The notes below the pieces were generated by a model, which was not told the DNA's origin, made no database searches, and was given only the letters and a program-made list of their open reading frames with translations. 64,000 bases of DNA from Siccirubricoccus soli (lineage in GTDB: Bacteria; Pseudomonadota; Alphaproteobacteria; Acetobacterales; Acetobacteraceae), in NCBI RefSeq assembly GCF_024178315.1, contig NZ_JAMZIK010000015.1:22846-86845 (forward strand), in the 5' to 3' direction. A program made the translations under genes and the position numbers. Positions 8,422 to 16,788 of the stretch are shown here, in pieces (position 1 is the first letter of the stretch; each line of letters begins with the position of its first letter).

Positions 8422-9276
8422 ATGCCGCAGGCACCCTCAGGGGCTGACGCCAAGCCAGCCGCGGCGGCCCCGGACCGCGACACCCCGCTCGTCGATACCC
8501 ATTTCCATCTCTACACGCGCGACATGCCCATCACGGATTGGGCCTGGCACCAGCCGCCGGAGGATGCGACGGCGGAGCAGTTCCTCTCGGTCATGGATGC
8601 GCATGGCGTCGGCTTCGGCGTGGTCGCGGCGGCGAGCCTCTATGGCGATTACCACGACTACACCATCCGCTCCCTGCGCCGGCATCCGCGGCTGCGCGGC
8701 ACCGTCTTCCTGCGGCCGGAGACGGATCTCTATACCATGGAGCGGATGAAGGCGGACGGCATCGTCGGCATCCGCCTGTTCTTCCGCCGCGTGCCCAACC
8801 CGCCCGATCTGCGCTCCGCCGAGTACCGGCTGCTGCTGCGCCGGGTGCGCGACCTCGGCTGGCATGTGCACACGCTCGTCGCCAGCCCGATGCTGCCGGA
8901 GGTCATCGCGGCGATGGAGCAGGCCGGGGTGAGGCTCGTCATCGACCATATGGGACACCCCGACCCGGAGCAGGGCGTGAACTGCCCCGGCTTCCGGGCC
9001 ATGCTGGCGGCCATCGAGCGGGGGCGGACCTGGGTGAAGCTCTCGGGCGGCTTCCGGGCGAAGTCGCCGGAGGCGGCGCGGGCGCATGCCCGGGCGCTGC
9101 TCGCCGTCGCGGGCGGGGAGCGGCTGGTCTGGGGCAGCGACTGGCCCTTCGCCTCCTTCGAGGGGCAGGTGAGCTATGCCGACACCATCGCCGCCCTGCA
9201 TGACTGGGTGCCCGATGCGGCGCTGCGCCGGCAGATCACCGGCGACACGCCGATGCGCCTCTACTTCGCCGAGTAG
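8422..9276 (+). CDS. Amidohydrolase family protein (TIM-barrel metal-dependent hydrolase)
   Basis: A 284-residue Amidohydrolase_2 protein. The metal-binding start DTHFHLY is at about 24-30. A conserved HPRLRGTVFLRP block, VIDHMGHPD (the third His) and WGSDWPF with the catalytic Asp near residue 240 follow. This arrangement matches 2-pyrone-4,6-dicarboxylate hydrolase (LigI) and related lactonases that open cyclic esters of aromatic degradation products. There is no signal peptide, so it acts in the cytoplasm. The following Bug gene starts 28 bases downstream with its own SD, followed by a metallo-beta-lactamase-fold gene, suggesting capture and hydrolysis of one small acid or lactone. The exact substrate cannot be told. 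Confidence 0.85.
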   Translation: MPQAPSGADAKPAAAAPDRDTPLVDTHFHLYTRDMPITDWAWHQPPEDATAEQFLSVMDAHGVGFGVVAAASLYGDYHDYTIRSLRRHPRLRGTVFLRPETDLYTMERMKADGIVGIRLFFRRVPNPPDLRSAEYRLLLRRVRDLGWHVHTLVASPMLPEVIAAMEQAGVRLVIDHMGHPDPEQGVNCPGFRAMLAAIERGRTWVKLSGGFRAKSPEAARAHARALLAVAGGERLVWGSDWPFASFEGQVSYADTIAALHDWVPDAALRRQITGDTPMRLYFAE

Positions 9277-9304
9277 GCCCGGATCGGACAGGGGGGAGAT
9301 CGCC

Positions 9305-10285
9305 ATGGGGAGCATCACGCGCCGCCGCCTTGGCGCCCTCGGCGCCGGATTCGGCCTCGCCACTGCCGGGCCGGCCGCGGCGCAGGCCTGGCCGAGCCGG
9401 GCGGTGGCCCTGGTCGTCCCCTTCGTGCCCGGCGGCTCCGCCGATGTCATCGGCCGCCCCCTGGCGCAGCACCTCTCCACGACCTTCGGCCAGAGCTTCG
9501 TGGTGGACAACCGCGGCGGCGCCAACGGCAATGTCGGCACCCATGCCGTGACCCGCGCCGAGCCCGACGGGCAGGTGCTGCTGGTCACCACCAACGGCCC
9601 GATCTCCACGAACACGCTGCTGTTCCGGCGGATGCCCTACAACCCGCTGACCAACCTGACGCCGATCGCGCTGCTGTCGGATCTGCCGGTGATCCTCGTC
9701 GCCCGGCGGGACGCGCCCTATGCCTCGCTGCGGGACATGCTGGCCTATGCCAAGGCCAATCCGGGGAAGATCAATTGCGGCGTGCCGGCGACCGGGGCGC
9801 TCGGCCATCTCGCCGCCGAATTGCTGCGACGCCGCGCCGGGATCGACCTGACCATCGTGCCCTTCCGCGGCGGCGCGACGGCGGCCACCGGGCTGCTCAG
9901 CGGCACGGTGGAGATGGCGATCGACCTGGTCCCCGCCTACCAGACGCATATCCAGGCGGGGACGGTCCGCGCCCTCGGCGTCGCCGCGACCGAGCCCCTG
10001 GCCGCGCTGCCGGGTGCCGAGCCCATCGCCTCCCAGGGCCTGCCGGGCTTCGAGGCGATCGGCTGGACCGCGATCCTCGGCCCGCCCGGTCTGCCCGCCG
10101 GCATCGTGCAGAAGGTGAACGAGGCCGCCAACCGCTTCCTGCAGAAGCCGGAGACGCGCACCATGCTGGATGCGGTCGGCTCGCGCCTCCTCGGCGGCAC
10201 GCCGGAGGCGCTGGCGCGCCGGATGCAGGCGGAGGTGGCCATCTGGCGCCCGGTCATCGCCGATGCGCGGATCACCCTGGAATAA
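9305..10285 (+). CDS. Bug/TctC-family periplasmic binding protein
   Basis: A 326-residue extracytoplasmic solute-binding protein of the tripartite tricarboxylate transporter (TTT) family. The N-terminus MGSITRRRLGALGAG is twin-Arg-like and ends at AAAQA. The mature part starts WPSRAVALVVPFVPGGSAD, the signature first strand of Bug proteins, followed by VVDNRGGANGNVGT and the HLAAELLRRRAGI region that carries the aspartate/water carboxylate-binding site of the family. A GGGGGGAGA stretch precedes the ATG at 9305. No TctA/TctB membrane genes are nearby, so it either shares a distant permease or works as a sensor. Its ligand is probably the substrate of the flanking hydrolases. Confidence 0.93.
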   Translation: MGSITRRRLGALGAGFGLATAGPAAAQAWPSRAVALVVPFVPGGSADVIGRPLAQHLSTTFGQSFVVDNRGGANGNVGTHAVTRAEPDGQVLLVTTNGPISTNTLLFRRMPYNPLTNLTPIALLSDLPVILVARRDAPYASLRDMLAYAKANPGKINCGVPATGALGHLAAELLRRRAGIDLTIVPFRGGATAATGLLSGTVEMAIDLVPAYQTHIQAGTVRALGVAATEPLAALPGAEPIASQGLPGFEAIGWTAILGPPGLPAGIVQKVNEAANRFLQKPETRTMLDAVGSRLLGGTPEALARRMQAEVAIWRPVIADARITLE

Positions 10286-10336
10286 GAGGCTGCGGAGGCG
10301 CCGATCCCCGGCCGGCCCGGGGGCAAGGAGGGGCTC

Positions 10337-11083
10337 ATGGACGCCAGGATCGACGAAATCGCGGACGGCATCTTCCGGCTCTCGGTTCATGTGCCGCAGA
10401 TCGCGCCGCCCGCCGGCTTCACCTTCAACCACTTCCTCCTGCTCGGGGAGGAGCCGCTGCTGTTCCATACCGGCCTGCGCCGGATGTTCCCGCTGCTCCA
10501 TGCCGCCCTCGCCCGCCTCATGCCGCCCGAGCGGCTGCGCTGGATCAGCTTCGGCCATTACGAGGCCGATGAGTGCGGCGCGATGAACGAGTGGCTGGCC
10601 GTGGCGCCACACGCCGAGGTGGCGCATGGCCAGACCGGCTGCATGGTCTCGCTGAACGACATGGCGGACCGCGCGCCGCGCATCCTGCAGGACGGGCAGG
10701 TGATCGAGCTCGGGCGCGGCAAGCGGCTCCGCTACATCGACACGCCGCACACCCCGCATGGCTGGGATGCCGGCATCCTCCTCGATGAGACGACCGGGAC
10801 GCTGCTCTGCGGCGACCTCTTCACCCAGGCCGGCGACGGTCCCGCGCTCACCGAAGGCGATATCCTCGGCCCCGCCATCGCGGGCGAGGACATGTTCGGA
10901 TATTCCAGCCTGAACCCGGAGATGGGCGCGACGATCCGCCGGCTGGCGCGATATACGCCACGCACCCTGGCGCTGATGCACGGCCCCTCCTACCGCGGGG
11001 ACGGCGCCGCGGCGCTGCACGCCCTGGCGGACGACTACGACCGCCGCCTTCTTGCCCGTATGCCAGCGGCCAGGGCACCGTAA
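10337..11083 (+). CDS. Metallo-beta-lactamase-fold protein, oxygen-binding di-iron (ODP-like) type
   Basis: A 248-residue MBL-fold hydrolase. Instead of HxHxDH the metal motif is GHYEADE (about residues 74-80), which fits the HxExD variant of flavodiiron/ODP domains. PHTPHGWDAG and LLCGDLFTQAG supply the later His and Asp ligands, and LMHGPSYRG the final His. There is no flavodoxin domain, so it is a stand-alone ODP-like protein; members may be di-iron oxygen reductases, oxygen sensors or hydrolases. AGGAGG lies eight bases before the ATG. It closes the amidohydrolase-Bug operon with a 51-base gap. Confidence 0.82.
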   Translation: MDARIDEIADGIFRLSVHVPQIAPPAGFTFNHFLLLGEEPLLFHTGLRRMFPLLHAALARLMPPERLRWISFGHYEADECGAMNEWLAVAPHAEVAHGQTGCMVSLNDMADRAPRILQDGQVIELGRGKRLRYIDTPHTPHGWDAGILLDETTGTLLCGDLFTQAGDGPALTEGDILGPAIAGEDMFGYSSLNPEMGATIRRLARYTPRTLALMHGPSYRGDGAAALHALADDYDRRLLARMPAARAP

Positions 11084-11181
11084 CCCGCCACCGGTCGGAG
11101 CGGCGCGCTGCCCCTGCCCGGCCGGCTGCCGGGCAAGGGCGCAGCCGGTCGGGGGCAGCACCAGAGCCGCCCCGAGCCACC

Positions 11182-12792
11182 TCAGCCGCGCAGCGCGGGC
11201 AGCAGGCTGTGATAGGCCTCGCGGTCCACGGTCACGTCCACCAGCGCGGGGCGGTCGGCCGCGAAGGCCTGCTGCAGCGCCCCGGCCAGCTGCTCCGGCG
11301 CCGCCACGCTGAAGCCGCGCCAGCCGAAAGCGGCGGCGGCGGCGGCGAAATCCGCAGTGTCGTAGTCCATGCCGCGGGCCGGGAATTGGCGCCGGCGCTG
11401 CTTCACCTCGATCATCGCCATGGCTGCGTCGTTGAACACCACCACCACCAGCTTGCGGCAGCCGGCCTGCACCGCCGTCGCCAGCTCCGCCAGGCACATC
11501 ATCAAACCGCCATCGCCGGTGAAGGCCACCACCGGCCGTTCCGGCTCCGCCAGGCTGGCGGCGATGGCCGAAGGCAGCGCCCCGCCCATGGTGGCGAGGC
11601 CGCGGGAGATCAGCGCCCCGTGCGGCAGCTCTGAGGGCCAGAGCGCCATGACCGGCAGCATATGCGCCCCGGCATCCACCGCGATGCGCGCCCCGTCGGG
11701 CGCGGCGGCGACCACCGCATCCACCAGCGCATGCGGCGAGACGCCGCGCGCTGCCGTGCCGGTCCGCGCCGCTGCCTGCATGGCAGCGCGCTGCGCCGCG
11801 ATCTCGCCGGCACTCCAGCCGCCTGGCTTCACCGTGGCCTCCAGCAGGCCGGCGCTGTCGGTCAGGCTGCCGACGACTTCCGCCACCCAGGGGTGGAATT
11901 CGCGGTCGAAGGCGTGGGTGGTCAGCATCACCGTGGGCGCCTTGTAGCGCCAGGGCGTGGGGAGGAACTCGATGGGATCGGCGCCGAACAGCAGGATGGC
12001 ATCGGCGCTGCGCAGCAGGGCATCCTCCGCCGCGCCGGCGATGAAGGGGCCGACCGCCAGGGGGTCGGTATCCGGGAAGGCGCCCTTGGCCATGTAGGTG
12101 GCGAGCACCGGCGCGCCCCAGGCCCTTGCGAGGCGCCGCAGCGCGGCGGCCGCGCCGGGTTCCGCCGCCTGCAGCCCGGCGATGATGACGGGGCGCCGGC
12201 TGGCGCGCAGCACTGCCTCCGCCGCGGCCACCGCAGCCGGCGCCGGGGCAGGCGCGGCGGGCGGCGGCGGCGTGGCGGTGGCGCCGGCTGGCAGCGGCGC
12301 GCGGATGCGCTGGCCCACCAGCTCGACATAGACGGGCCCCTGCGGCGGCGTGCGGGCGATGGCGATGAGCTGCTCGATCTCGGCAGCCGGGTCGGCCTCC
12401 GCCAGCCAGCTTTCCGCCTTCACCAGCGGGCGCACCACCGCCGCCTGGTCGAAGCGCTGGTGGCTGGCATGGGCCTGGTGCGGCTCATGCCCATCGGCCA
12501 GCACCAGCAGCGGCGCCCGGTCCAGCTTCGCCGCGGCGATGCCGTTCACGGCGTTGGCGAGGCCGGGCCCGCGCGTCGTCATCAGCACGCCCGGCGCGCC
12601 GGTGAGCTGGGCGGTGGCGGCGGCCATGATGGCGCCGGCCGTCTCCGTCCGCGTCACCACGAACTCGATGCCGTGGCGGGCGGCCGCCTCGATCAGATCC
12701 AGGCTGCAATCGCCGCCCGGCACGCCGAAGAAGCGGCAGACGCCATGCGCGGCCAGCCGCGCGGCCAGCGCCTCGATGATGGTCTCGCTCAT
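11182..12792 (-). CDS. Thiamine diphosphate-dependent enzyme, acetolactate synthase / benzoylformate decarboxylase-like
   Basis: A 536-residue ThDP enzyme with the three-domain order of the POX/AHAS family. The PYR domain has RTETAGAIM with catalytic Glu50 and TRGPGLANAVNG; the middle domain covers about 185-310; the PP domain has the ThDP motif FTGDGGLMMCLAEL ending in FND, near residue 430. The FAD-binding and herbicide-site residues of true AHAS are not obvious, so a decarboxylase or lyase acting on a 2-oxo acid is more likely than branched-chain amino acid synthesis. Its start overlaps the stop of the upstream Bug gene (ATGA), in an operon with a TauD/TfdA dioxygenase and two Bug proteins. 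The substrate is unknown. Confidence 0.85.
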   Translation of the reverse strand: MSETIIEALAARLAAHGVCRFFGVPGGDCSLDLIEAAARHGIEFVVTRTETAGAIMAAATAQLTGAPGVLMTTRGPGLANAVNGIAAAKLDRAPLLVLADGHEPHQAHASHQRFDQAAVVRPLVKAESWLAEADPAAEIEQLIAIARTPPQGPVYVELVGQRIRAPLPAGATATPPPPAAPAPAPAAVAAAEAVLRASRRPVIIAGLQAAEPGAAAALRRLARAWGAPVLATYMAKGAFPDTDPLAVGPFIAGAAEDALLRSADAILLFGADPIEFLPTPWRYKAPTVMLTTHAFDREFHPWVAEVVGSLTDSAGLLEATVKPGGWSAGEIAAQRAAMQAAARTGTAARGVSPHALVDAVVAAAPDGARIAVDAGAHMLPVMALWPSELPHGALISRGLATMGGALPSAIAASLAEPERPVVAFTGDGGLMMCLAELATAVQAGCRKLVVVVFNDAAMAMIEVKQRRRQFPARGMDYDTADFAAAAAAFGWRGFSVAAPEQLAGALQQAFAADRPALVDVTVDREAYHSLLPALRG

Positions 12793-13772
12793 TCGGCCTG
12801 GATTCCTGCCTCGCGCGTGACCTCGGCCCAGCGGCGGATCTCGCTGTGGATATACGCCTGGAACTCGGCCGGCGTGCCGGTGGTGACCTCGGCGCCCTGG
12901 GCGGCCAGCCGCGCGGTCATCTCCGGCTCCTGCACGATCCGGTTCAGCTCGGCATTCAGCCGGGTGACGATCGGCCCCGGCGTGCCGCGCGGCGCGACGA
13001 TGCCGAGCCAGCCCGTCACCTCGTAGCCGGGCAGCCCGGCCTCGGCGACGGTCGGGATCTCCGGCGCCGCCGCCAGCCGGCGCGGGCCGCTGACCGCCAG
13101 CGCCCGCACCCTGCCGTCCTGGACCTGCGGCAGGGTCAGCAGCGGATCACTGAAAGCAGCAGTGAGGTTGCCGGCGACGAGGTCGTTCAGCGCCGGCGCC
13201 GCACCGCGATAGGGCACGTGCTCCATCTGCAGCCCGGCCATGCGGGCGAAGACCACCATGGCGAGGTGCGGCGAGCCGCCATTGCCCGGCGAACCATAGG
13301 TGTTCGCCCCGGCCGGCCGGGTGCGCGCCCAGGCGATGAACTCCGCCATGGTGCGGGCAGGGTTGGAAGGATGGACGACCAGGATGTTGGCGAAGCGGAC
13401 GAGCCGCGCCACCGCCTCGAAATCCCGCGCCGGGTCGTAGCCGGGGTCGCGGTAGATGGCGGCGTTCACCGCCATGGCGCCGATGGTGCCCATCATCAGC
13501 GTGTAGCCATCCGGCGCCGCGCGGGCGGCGGCGACGGCGGCGATGTTGCCATTGGCGCCGGGCCGCGGGTCCACCACCACCGGCTGGCCCAGCACCTCGG
13601 CCAGCTTGGCGCCGACCTGCCGGGCCAGGATGTCGGAGGCGCCGCCGGCCGCCGTGGCGACGATCAGGCGGATCGGCCGGTCCGGATAGGACTGGCCCTG
13701 GCCCTGGCCCTGGCCCTGGGCGCCCGCCGCCGCCGGGACCAGCAGCAGCAGGGCCAGCAGCAGGCGGCGCAT
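12789..13772 (-). CDS. Bug/TctC-family periplasmic binding protein with GQ-repeat leader
   Basis: A 327-residue TTT solute-binding protein. The signal peptide MRRLLLALLLLVPAAAGA is followed by four GQ dipeptides before the family start SYPDRPIRLIVATAAGG. The repeat is encoded by perfect tandem hexamers. VVDPRPGANGNIAA, NTYGSPGNGGSPHLA and HVPYRGAAPALNDL are family blocks. It lies 4 bases after the dioxygenase stop and overlaps the ThDP-enzyme gene. The repeat lies just after the predicted cleavage site and should not disturb binding. No TctAB genes are nearby. Confidence 0.92.
   Translation of the reverse strand: MRRLLLALLLLVPAAAGAQGQGQGQGQSYPDRPIRLIVATAAGGASDILARQVGAKLAEVLGQPVVVDPRPGANGNIAAVAAARAAPDGYTLMMGTIGAMAVNAAIYRDPGYDPARDFEAVARLVRFANILVVHPSNPARTMAEFIAWARTRPAGANTYGSPGNGGSPHLAMVVFARMAGLQMEHVPYRGAAPALNDLVAGNLTAAFSDPLLTLPQVQDGRVRALAVSGPRRLAAAPEIPTVAEAGLPGYEVTGWLGIVAPRGTPGPIVTRLNAELNRIVQEPEMTARLAAQGAEVTTGTPAEFQAYIHSEIRRWAEVTREAGIQAE
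13692..13719 (-). repeat. Tandem hexanucleotide repeat CTGGCC x4.7
   Basis: Four perfect copies of CTGGCC on the plus strand (13692-13715) and a partial fifth encode the GQGQGQGQ run at the mature N-terminus of the Bug protein. As the unit is six bases, gain or loss of copies keeps the frame. Such tracts can vary between strains by slipped-strand mispairing (inference). Confidence 0.85.
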
Positions 13773-13776
13773 CGGC

Positions 13777-14682
13777 TCAGGCCGCCTGTTCGAGGGTCGG
13801 GGCGGAATCCTTTAGCGTCACCCGCCGCATGTCGCGCGGATAGACCTTGTCCTCGTAGCGCCGGCCGCGATGCATGGTGCAGCGGTTGTCCCACACCACC
13901 AGGTCGCCCACCGTCCAGCGATGGCTGTAGACGAAGCGCGGCTGGGTCGCGAACTCGGTCAGCTCGCGGATCAGCGCCATCGCCTCCGGCCGCGGCCAGC
14001 CCTGGATGGCACCGATATGGGCGGAGAGATACAGGCTGAGCCGGCCGGAGCCGGGATGGCGCCGCACCAGGCGCTGCGGCACCGGCTTGCAGCGCTCCAC
14101 CTCCTCCGGGGAGAAGGCCTCGAAGCCGAGCTGGGCGCGGGAGTAGATCAGCGAGTGCTCGGTGACGAGGTCGCGCACCTGTGCCTTCATCTTCTCCGGC
14201 AGCGCATCCCAGGCGGCGCGCATATCGGCGAATTCCGTCTCGCCGCCCTCCGGCGGGATGACGCGGGCATTCAGCATGGACCAGTGCGCCGGCGTCGGCT
14301 TGAAGCTGCTGTCCGAGTGCCAGAGCAGGTTGCCGAGGTTGAACATCCGCCGGCGGTCATCGGCAGGCAGGATCCTGCCGTCCACGCCGAGGTTGGAGAT
14401 GTCGTTCACCTGGTTGTCGGCGAGGCGGCGGCGCGACTGGTCCACCAGGCTCGGCGTCTCCTCCACCTCGCCGAACTGGCGACCGAAGGCGAGCTGCTCG
14501 TCATCCACGAAGGGCTGGCCAGGGAAGACCAGCACGGCGTAGCGGTCCATGGCGGCGGAGACGGCCGCCTGCTGCGCCGGCGTCAGGGGCTTCCGCAGAT
14601 CCAGCCCCTCCGCCCGCGCGGCGAAGACCGGGGTCAGGGGCGTGAGGCGCAGCCCGCCCTGGGTGAAGACATTTTCCGACAT
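13777..14682 (-). CDS. TauD/TfdA-family 2-oxoglutarate-dependent dioxygenase
   Basis: A 301-residue Fe(II)/2-oxoglutarate dioxygenase. The facial triad is visible as His122 and Asp124 in WHSDSSF and the distal His271 in CTMHRGRRY; the following Arg-rich DMRRVTLKD segment carries the 2-oxoglutarate arginine. LVFPGQPF and AFGRQFGEVE near the N-terminus are conserved in TauD and TfdA. Enzymes of this family open C-S or C-O bonds in sulfonates or aryloxyalkanoates by hydroxylation. Here it sits between two Bug binding proteins and upstream of a ThDP enzyme in one leftward operon, so an imported organic acid is the likely substrate. The 2,4-D versus taurine choice cannot be made from sequence alone. 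Confidence 0.9.
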   Translation of the reverse strand: MSENVFTQGGLRLTPLTPVFAARAEGLDLRKPLTPAQQAAVSAAMDRYAVLVFPGQPFVDDEQLAFGRQFGEVEETPSLVDQSRRRLADNQVNDISNLGVDGRILPADDRRRMFNLGNLLWHSDSSFKPTPAHWSMLNARVIPPEGGETEFADMRAAWDALPEKMKAQVRDLVTEHSLIYSRAQLGFEAFSPEEVERCKPVPQRLVRRHPGSGRLSLYLSAHIGAIQGWPRPEAMALIRELTEFATQPRFVYSHRWTVGDLVVWDNRCTMHRGRRYEDKVYPRDMRRVTLKDSAPTLEQAA

Positions 14683-14715
14683 CGCTTCCTCCTTCCCTGT
14701 CCCGGATCGCCGGCC

Positions 14716-15681
14716 CTATTCCAGCCGGATATCGAGATCCTTGACCACGCCTCCCCAGCGCTCCCGGTCCACGGCCAGGAAGCTTTGCATCTCGGCGGGG
14801 GTCTGCGTCACCGGCAGCGCCGCCTGGGCGCGGAAGACCTCCTGCACCTGGTCGGCCTTCAGCGCGTCTCCCACCACCGCGGCGATGCGGGCCGCCACCG
14901 GGGCGGGCAGGCCGGCGGGGCCGAGCAGGCCGAACCAATTCGCCGCATCCACCGGCAGGCCGAGCTCGACCATGGTCGGCGTGTTGGGGAGCTGCGGGAT
15001 GCGGGTGCGGGAGCCGACGCCGAGGATCTTCGACTTGCCGTCCTTCGCCGCGGCCTCGGCCGGCCCGGCATTGAGGAACATGCAATCCACCTGCCCGGCG
15101 ATCAGCGCCGTGGCCGCCGGCGCCGCGCCGGTGAAGGGCACGTGCAGCATCTCCAGCTTCGCCTGCTTGATCAGCGCCTCCATGGCCAGGTGCGAGGTGC
15201 TGCCGATGCCCCAGGAGGCGAAGGTGATCTTGCCGGGCTGGCGGCGGACCATGGCGAGGAAGGCCTCCAGCGTCTCCGCCCCCAGCCCCGGCCGGGTGAT
15301 GAGGACGAAGGGCCCGCTGGCGAAGGTCGTCACCGGGGTGAATTCGGTGGCCGGATTGTAGGTCAGCTTCGGATAGATCAGCGGGTTGATGACATGCGTC
15401 TCGGCATTGCCAAGGATGAGCGTATGGCCGTCTGCCGGGGAGCGGGCGACGACCTGGGTGCCGACCGCGCCATTGGCGCCGGCCCGGTTCTCGATGACCA
15501 CGGGCTGGCCGAGCAGGCGCCCCATGCCGGGGCCGAGGGCCCGCATCAGGATGTCGGCGAGGCCACCTGGATTCCACGGCACGACGACGCGCACCGGCTG
15601 TTCCGGAAAGGCGGCCAGGGCCGGCGCGGCGAGCGGCAGGGTGGCCGCGGCGCCGAGCAGGAGGCGGCGGGAGATGGTCAT
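14716..15681 (-). CDS. Bug/TctC-family periplasmic binding protein (operon leader)
   Basis: A 321-residue TTT solute-binding protein, first gene of the leftward Bug-dioxygenase-Bug-ThDP operon. The ATG at 15681 gives MTISRRLLLGAAATLPLAAPALA, a good secretion signal; an open frame continues upstream without a sensible leader. The mature start is FPEQPVRVVVPWNPGGLAD, followed by VIENRAGANGAVGT and a STSHLAMEALIKQA segment. The gap to the dioxygenase is 33 bases. It differs clearly from the second Bug of the same operon, so the two may take different ligands (inference). Confidence 0.92.
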   Translation of the reverse strand: MTISRRLLLGAAATLPLAAPALAAFPEQPVRVVVPWNPGGLADILMRALGPGMGRLLGQPVVIENRAGANGAVGTQVVARSPADGHTLILGNAETHVINPLIYPKLTYNPATEFTPVTTFASGPFVLITRPGLGAETLEAFLAMVRRQPGKITFASWGIGSTSHLAMEALIKQAKLEMLHVPFTGAAPAATALIAGQVDCMFLNAGPAEAAAKDGKSKILGVGSRTRIPQLPNTPTMVELGLPVDAANWFGLLGPAGLPAPVAARIAAVVGDALKADQVQEVFRAQAALPVTQTPAEMQSFLAVDRERWGGVVKDLDIRLE

Positions 15682-15921
15682 GGGCCTCGGTCCTCCGTGG
15701 TCGTTTGCGGCTTCGGCGGGCGAGGCAGGCCGGCGCCCCCAGGGGCGGCCCCTGGCGGCGGAACGGCCAGGGCTCGGCATGCATGGGCCGGCATGGTGGG
15801 TTCCTGGACGCGGCGCGGCCAAGGGCCGCCATTCGTGATATCGGTAATCCTCGCCGCCGGAGCTGTAAAGACCATGAAGCTTCGATTGCGCTCAGAACCG
15901 AAGCCGTCCTAGTCTGCGCAT

Positions 15922-16731
15922 ATGTTATCGCTAACAGACAATCCAGGGCCGCGGGCGGAACCGGGGCTGCGCGGGCGCATCGCCCTCGTCACCGGCTCCA
16001 CCGGGGGCATCGGCCTCGCCGTGGCCCGCGCCCTGGCCAGGGCGGGCTGCGACATCCGGCTGCACGGCCTGGCCTCGGCGGCGGAGGCGGCGCCGGCGCT
16101 GGCGGAGCTGGAGGCGCTCGGCATTCGCGCCTCATACCACCGTGCGGAGCTGGCGGACCCGACCGCCATCGCCGCCCTCATCGCCGAGGCGGGGCCGCCC
16201 GACATCCTGGTGAACAACGCCGCCGCCCGGCATTTCGGCCCGGTGGAGGAGACCACGCCCGAGGCCTGGGACGAGGACATCGCCGTCAACCTCTCGGCGG
16301 CCTTCCACCTGGTCCGGCTCAGCCTGCCGGTGATGCGGCGGCGCGGCTGGGGGCGGGTGCTCAACATGTCCTCGATCTACGGGCTGATCGGCGCCGCCAA
16401 CCGCGTCGGCTACGTCACCACCAAGACGGCGCTGATCGGGCTGACCCGTGCCGTGGCGCTGGAGACGGCGACCAGCGGCATCACCTGCAACGCGCTCTGC
16501 CCCGGCTCCACCCTGACCCCGAACATCGAGGCGCGGCTCCGCGCCGCCATGGCGGCCGGCGGGCTGGACCGGGGGGCGGCGGAGGCGCAGTTCCTGGCGG
16601 GCAAGCAGCCCACCGGCCGCTTCGTGCAGGCGGAGGCCATCGGTGCCATGGCCGCCTTCCTGTGCAGCGAGGCCGGGCGCGACATCACCGGCGCGGTGCT
16701 GCCGCTGGATGGCGGCTGGTCCGCGGCGTGA
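15922..16731 (+). CDS. SDR-family NAD(P)-dependent oxidoreductase, 3-hydroxybutyrate dehydrogenase-like
   Basis: A 269-residue classical SDR. The cofactor motif TGSTGGIG is at 24-31 and NNAA at 99-102. The catalytic Ser is in NMSSIYG (about 150), with Tyr164 and Lys168 in GYVTTK. The segment ALETATSGITCNALCPGSTLTP strongly resembles D-3-hydroxybutyrate dehydrogenase, but sugar-acid dehydrogenases share this fold. The neighbouring GntR-like LacI regulator favours a sugar-acid or aldonate substrate (inference). The ATG at 15922 lies inside a LacI-type operator and has no ribosome binding site, and no other start precedes the Rossmann fold, so leaderless translation is possible. Confidence 0.88.
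   Translation: MLSLTDNPGPRAEPGLRGRIALVTGSTGGIGLAVARALARAGCDIRLHGLASAAEAAPALAELEALGIRASYHRAELADPTAIAALIAEAGPPDILVNNAAARHFGPVEETTPEAWDEDIAVNLSAAFHLVRLSLPVMRRRGWGRVLNMSSIYGLIGAANRVGYVTTKTALIGLTRAVALETATSGITCNALCPGSTLTPNIEARLRAAMAAGGLDRGAAEAQFLAGKQPTGRFVQAEAIGAMAAFLCSEAGRDITGAVLPLDGGWSAA
15923..15936. promoter_or_regulatory. LacI/GntR-type operator overlapping the SDR start codon
   Basis: TGTTATCGCTAACA has perfect TGTTA/TAACA arms around a TCGC centre. This matches the form of operators bound by GntR-like LacI-family repressors. It overlaps the ATG of the SDR gene (15922). A GntR-like LacI regulator is encoded immediately downstream, making it the obvious binding partner. A possible -35 (TTGCGC, 15886-15891) and -10 (TAGTCT, 15910-15915) would place transcription start at or next to the ATG, so the transcript may be leaderless and the operator would block initiation. 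Confidence 0.65.
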
Positions 16732-16747
16732 GGCGGGGGGGAAGATC

Positions 16748-16762
16748 GGGGGCGCTGCCCCC
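16748..16762 (+). terminator. GC-rich hairpin after the SDR gene
   Basis: GGGGGC and GCCCCC pair around a three-base loop, 16 bases after the SDR stop, followed by another C-rich run. There is no T tract, so it may be a weak terminator or one unit of a dispersed GC-rich repeat of a kind common in Acetobacteraceae (from memory, not searched). Confidence 0.35.
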
Positions 16763-16788
16763 GAACCCCCGCCGGGCATCGGACCGGT

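Noticed and set aside
9236..11497. 750-codon minus-strand frame
   Set aside because: Antisense to the Bug and MBL genes, with Arg/Gly/His-rich product and no recognisable domain.
11182..12792. Calling the ThDP enzyme acetolactate synthase (ilvB)
   Set aside because: No regulatory subunit (ilvN) follows and the context is catabolic with Bug proteins and a dioxygenase, so the specific name is not supported.
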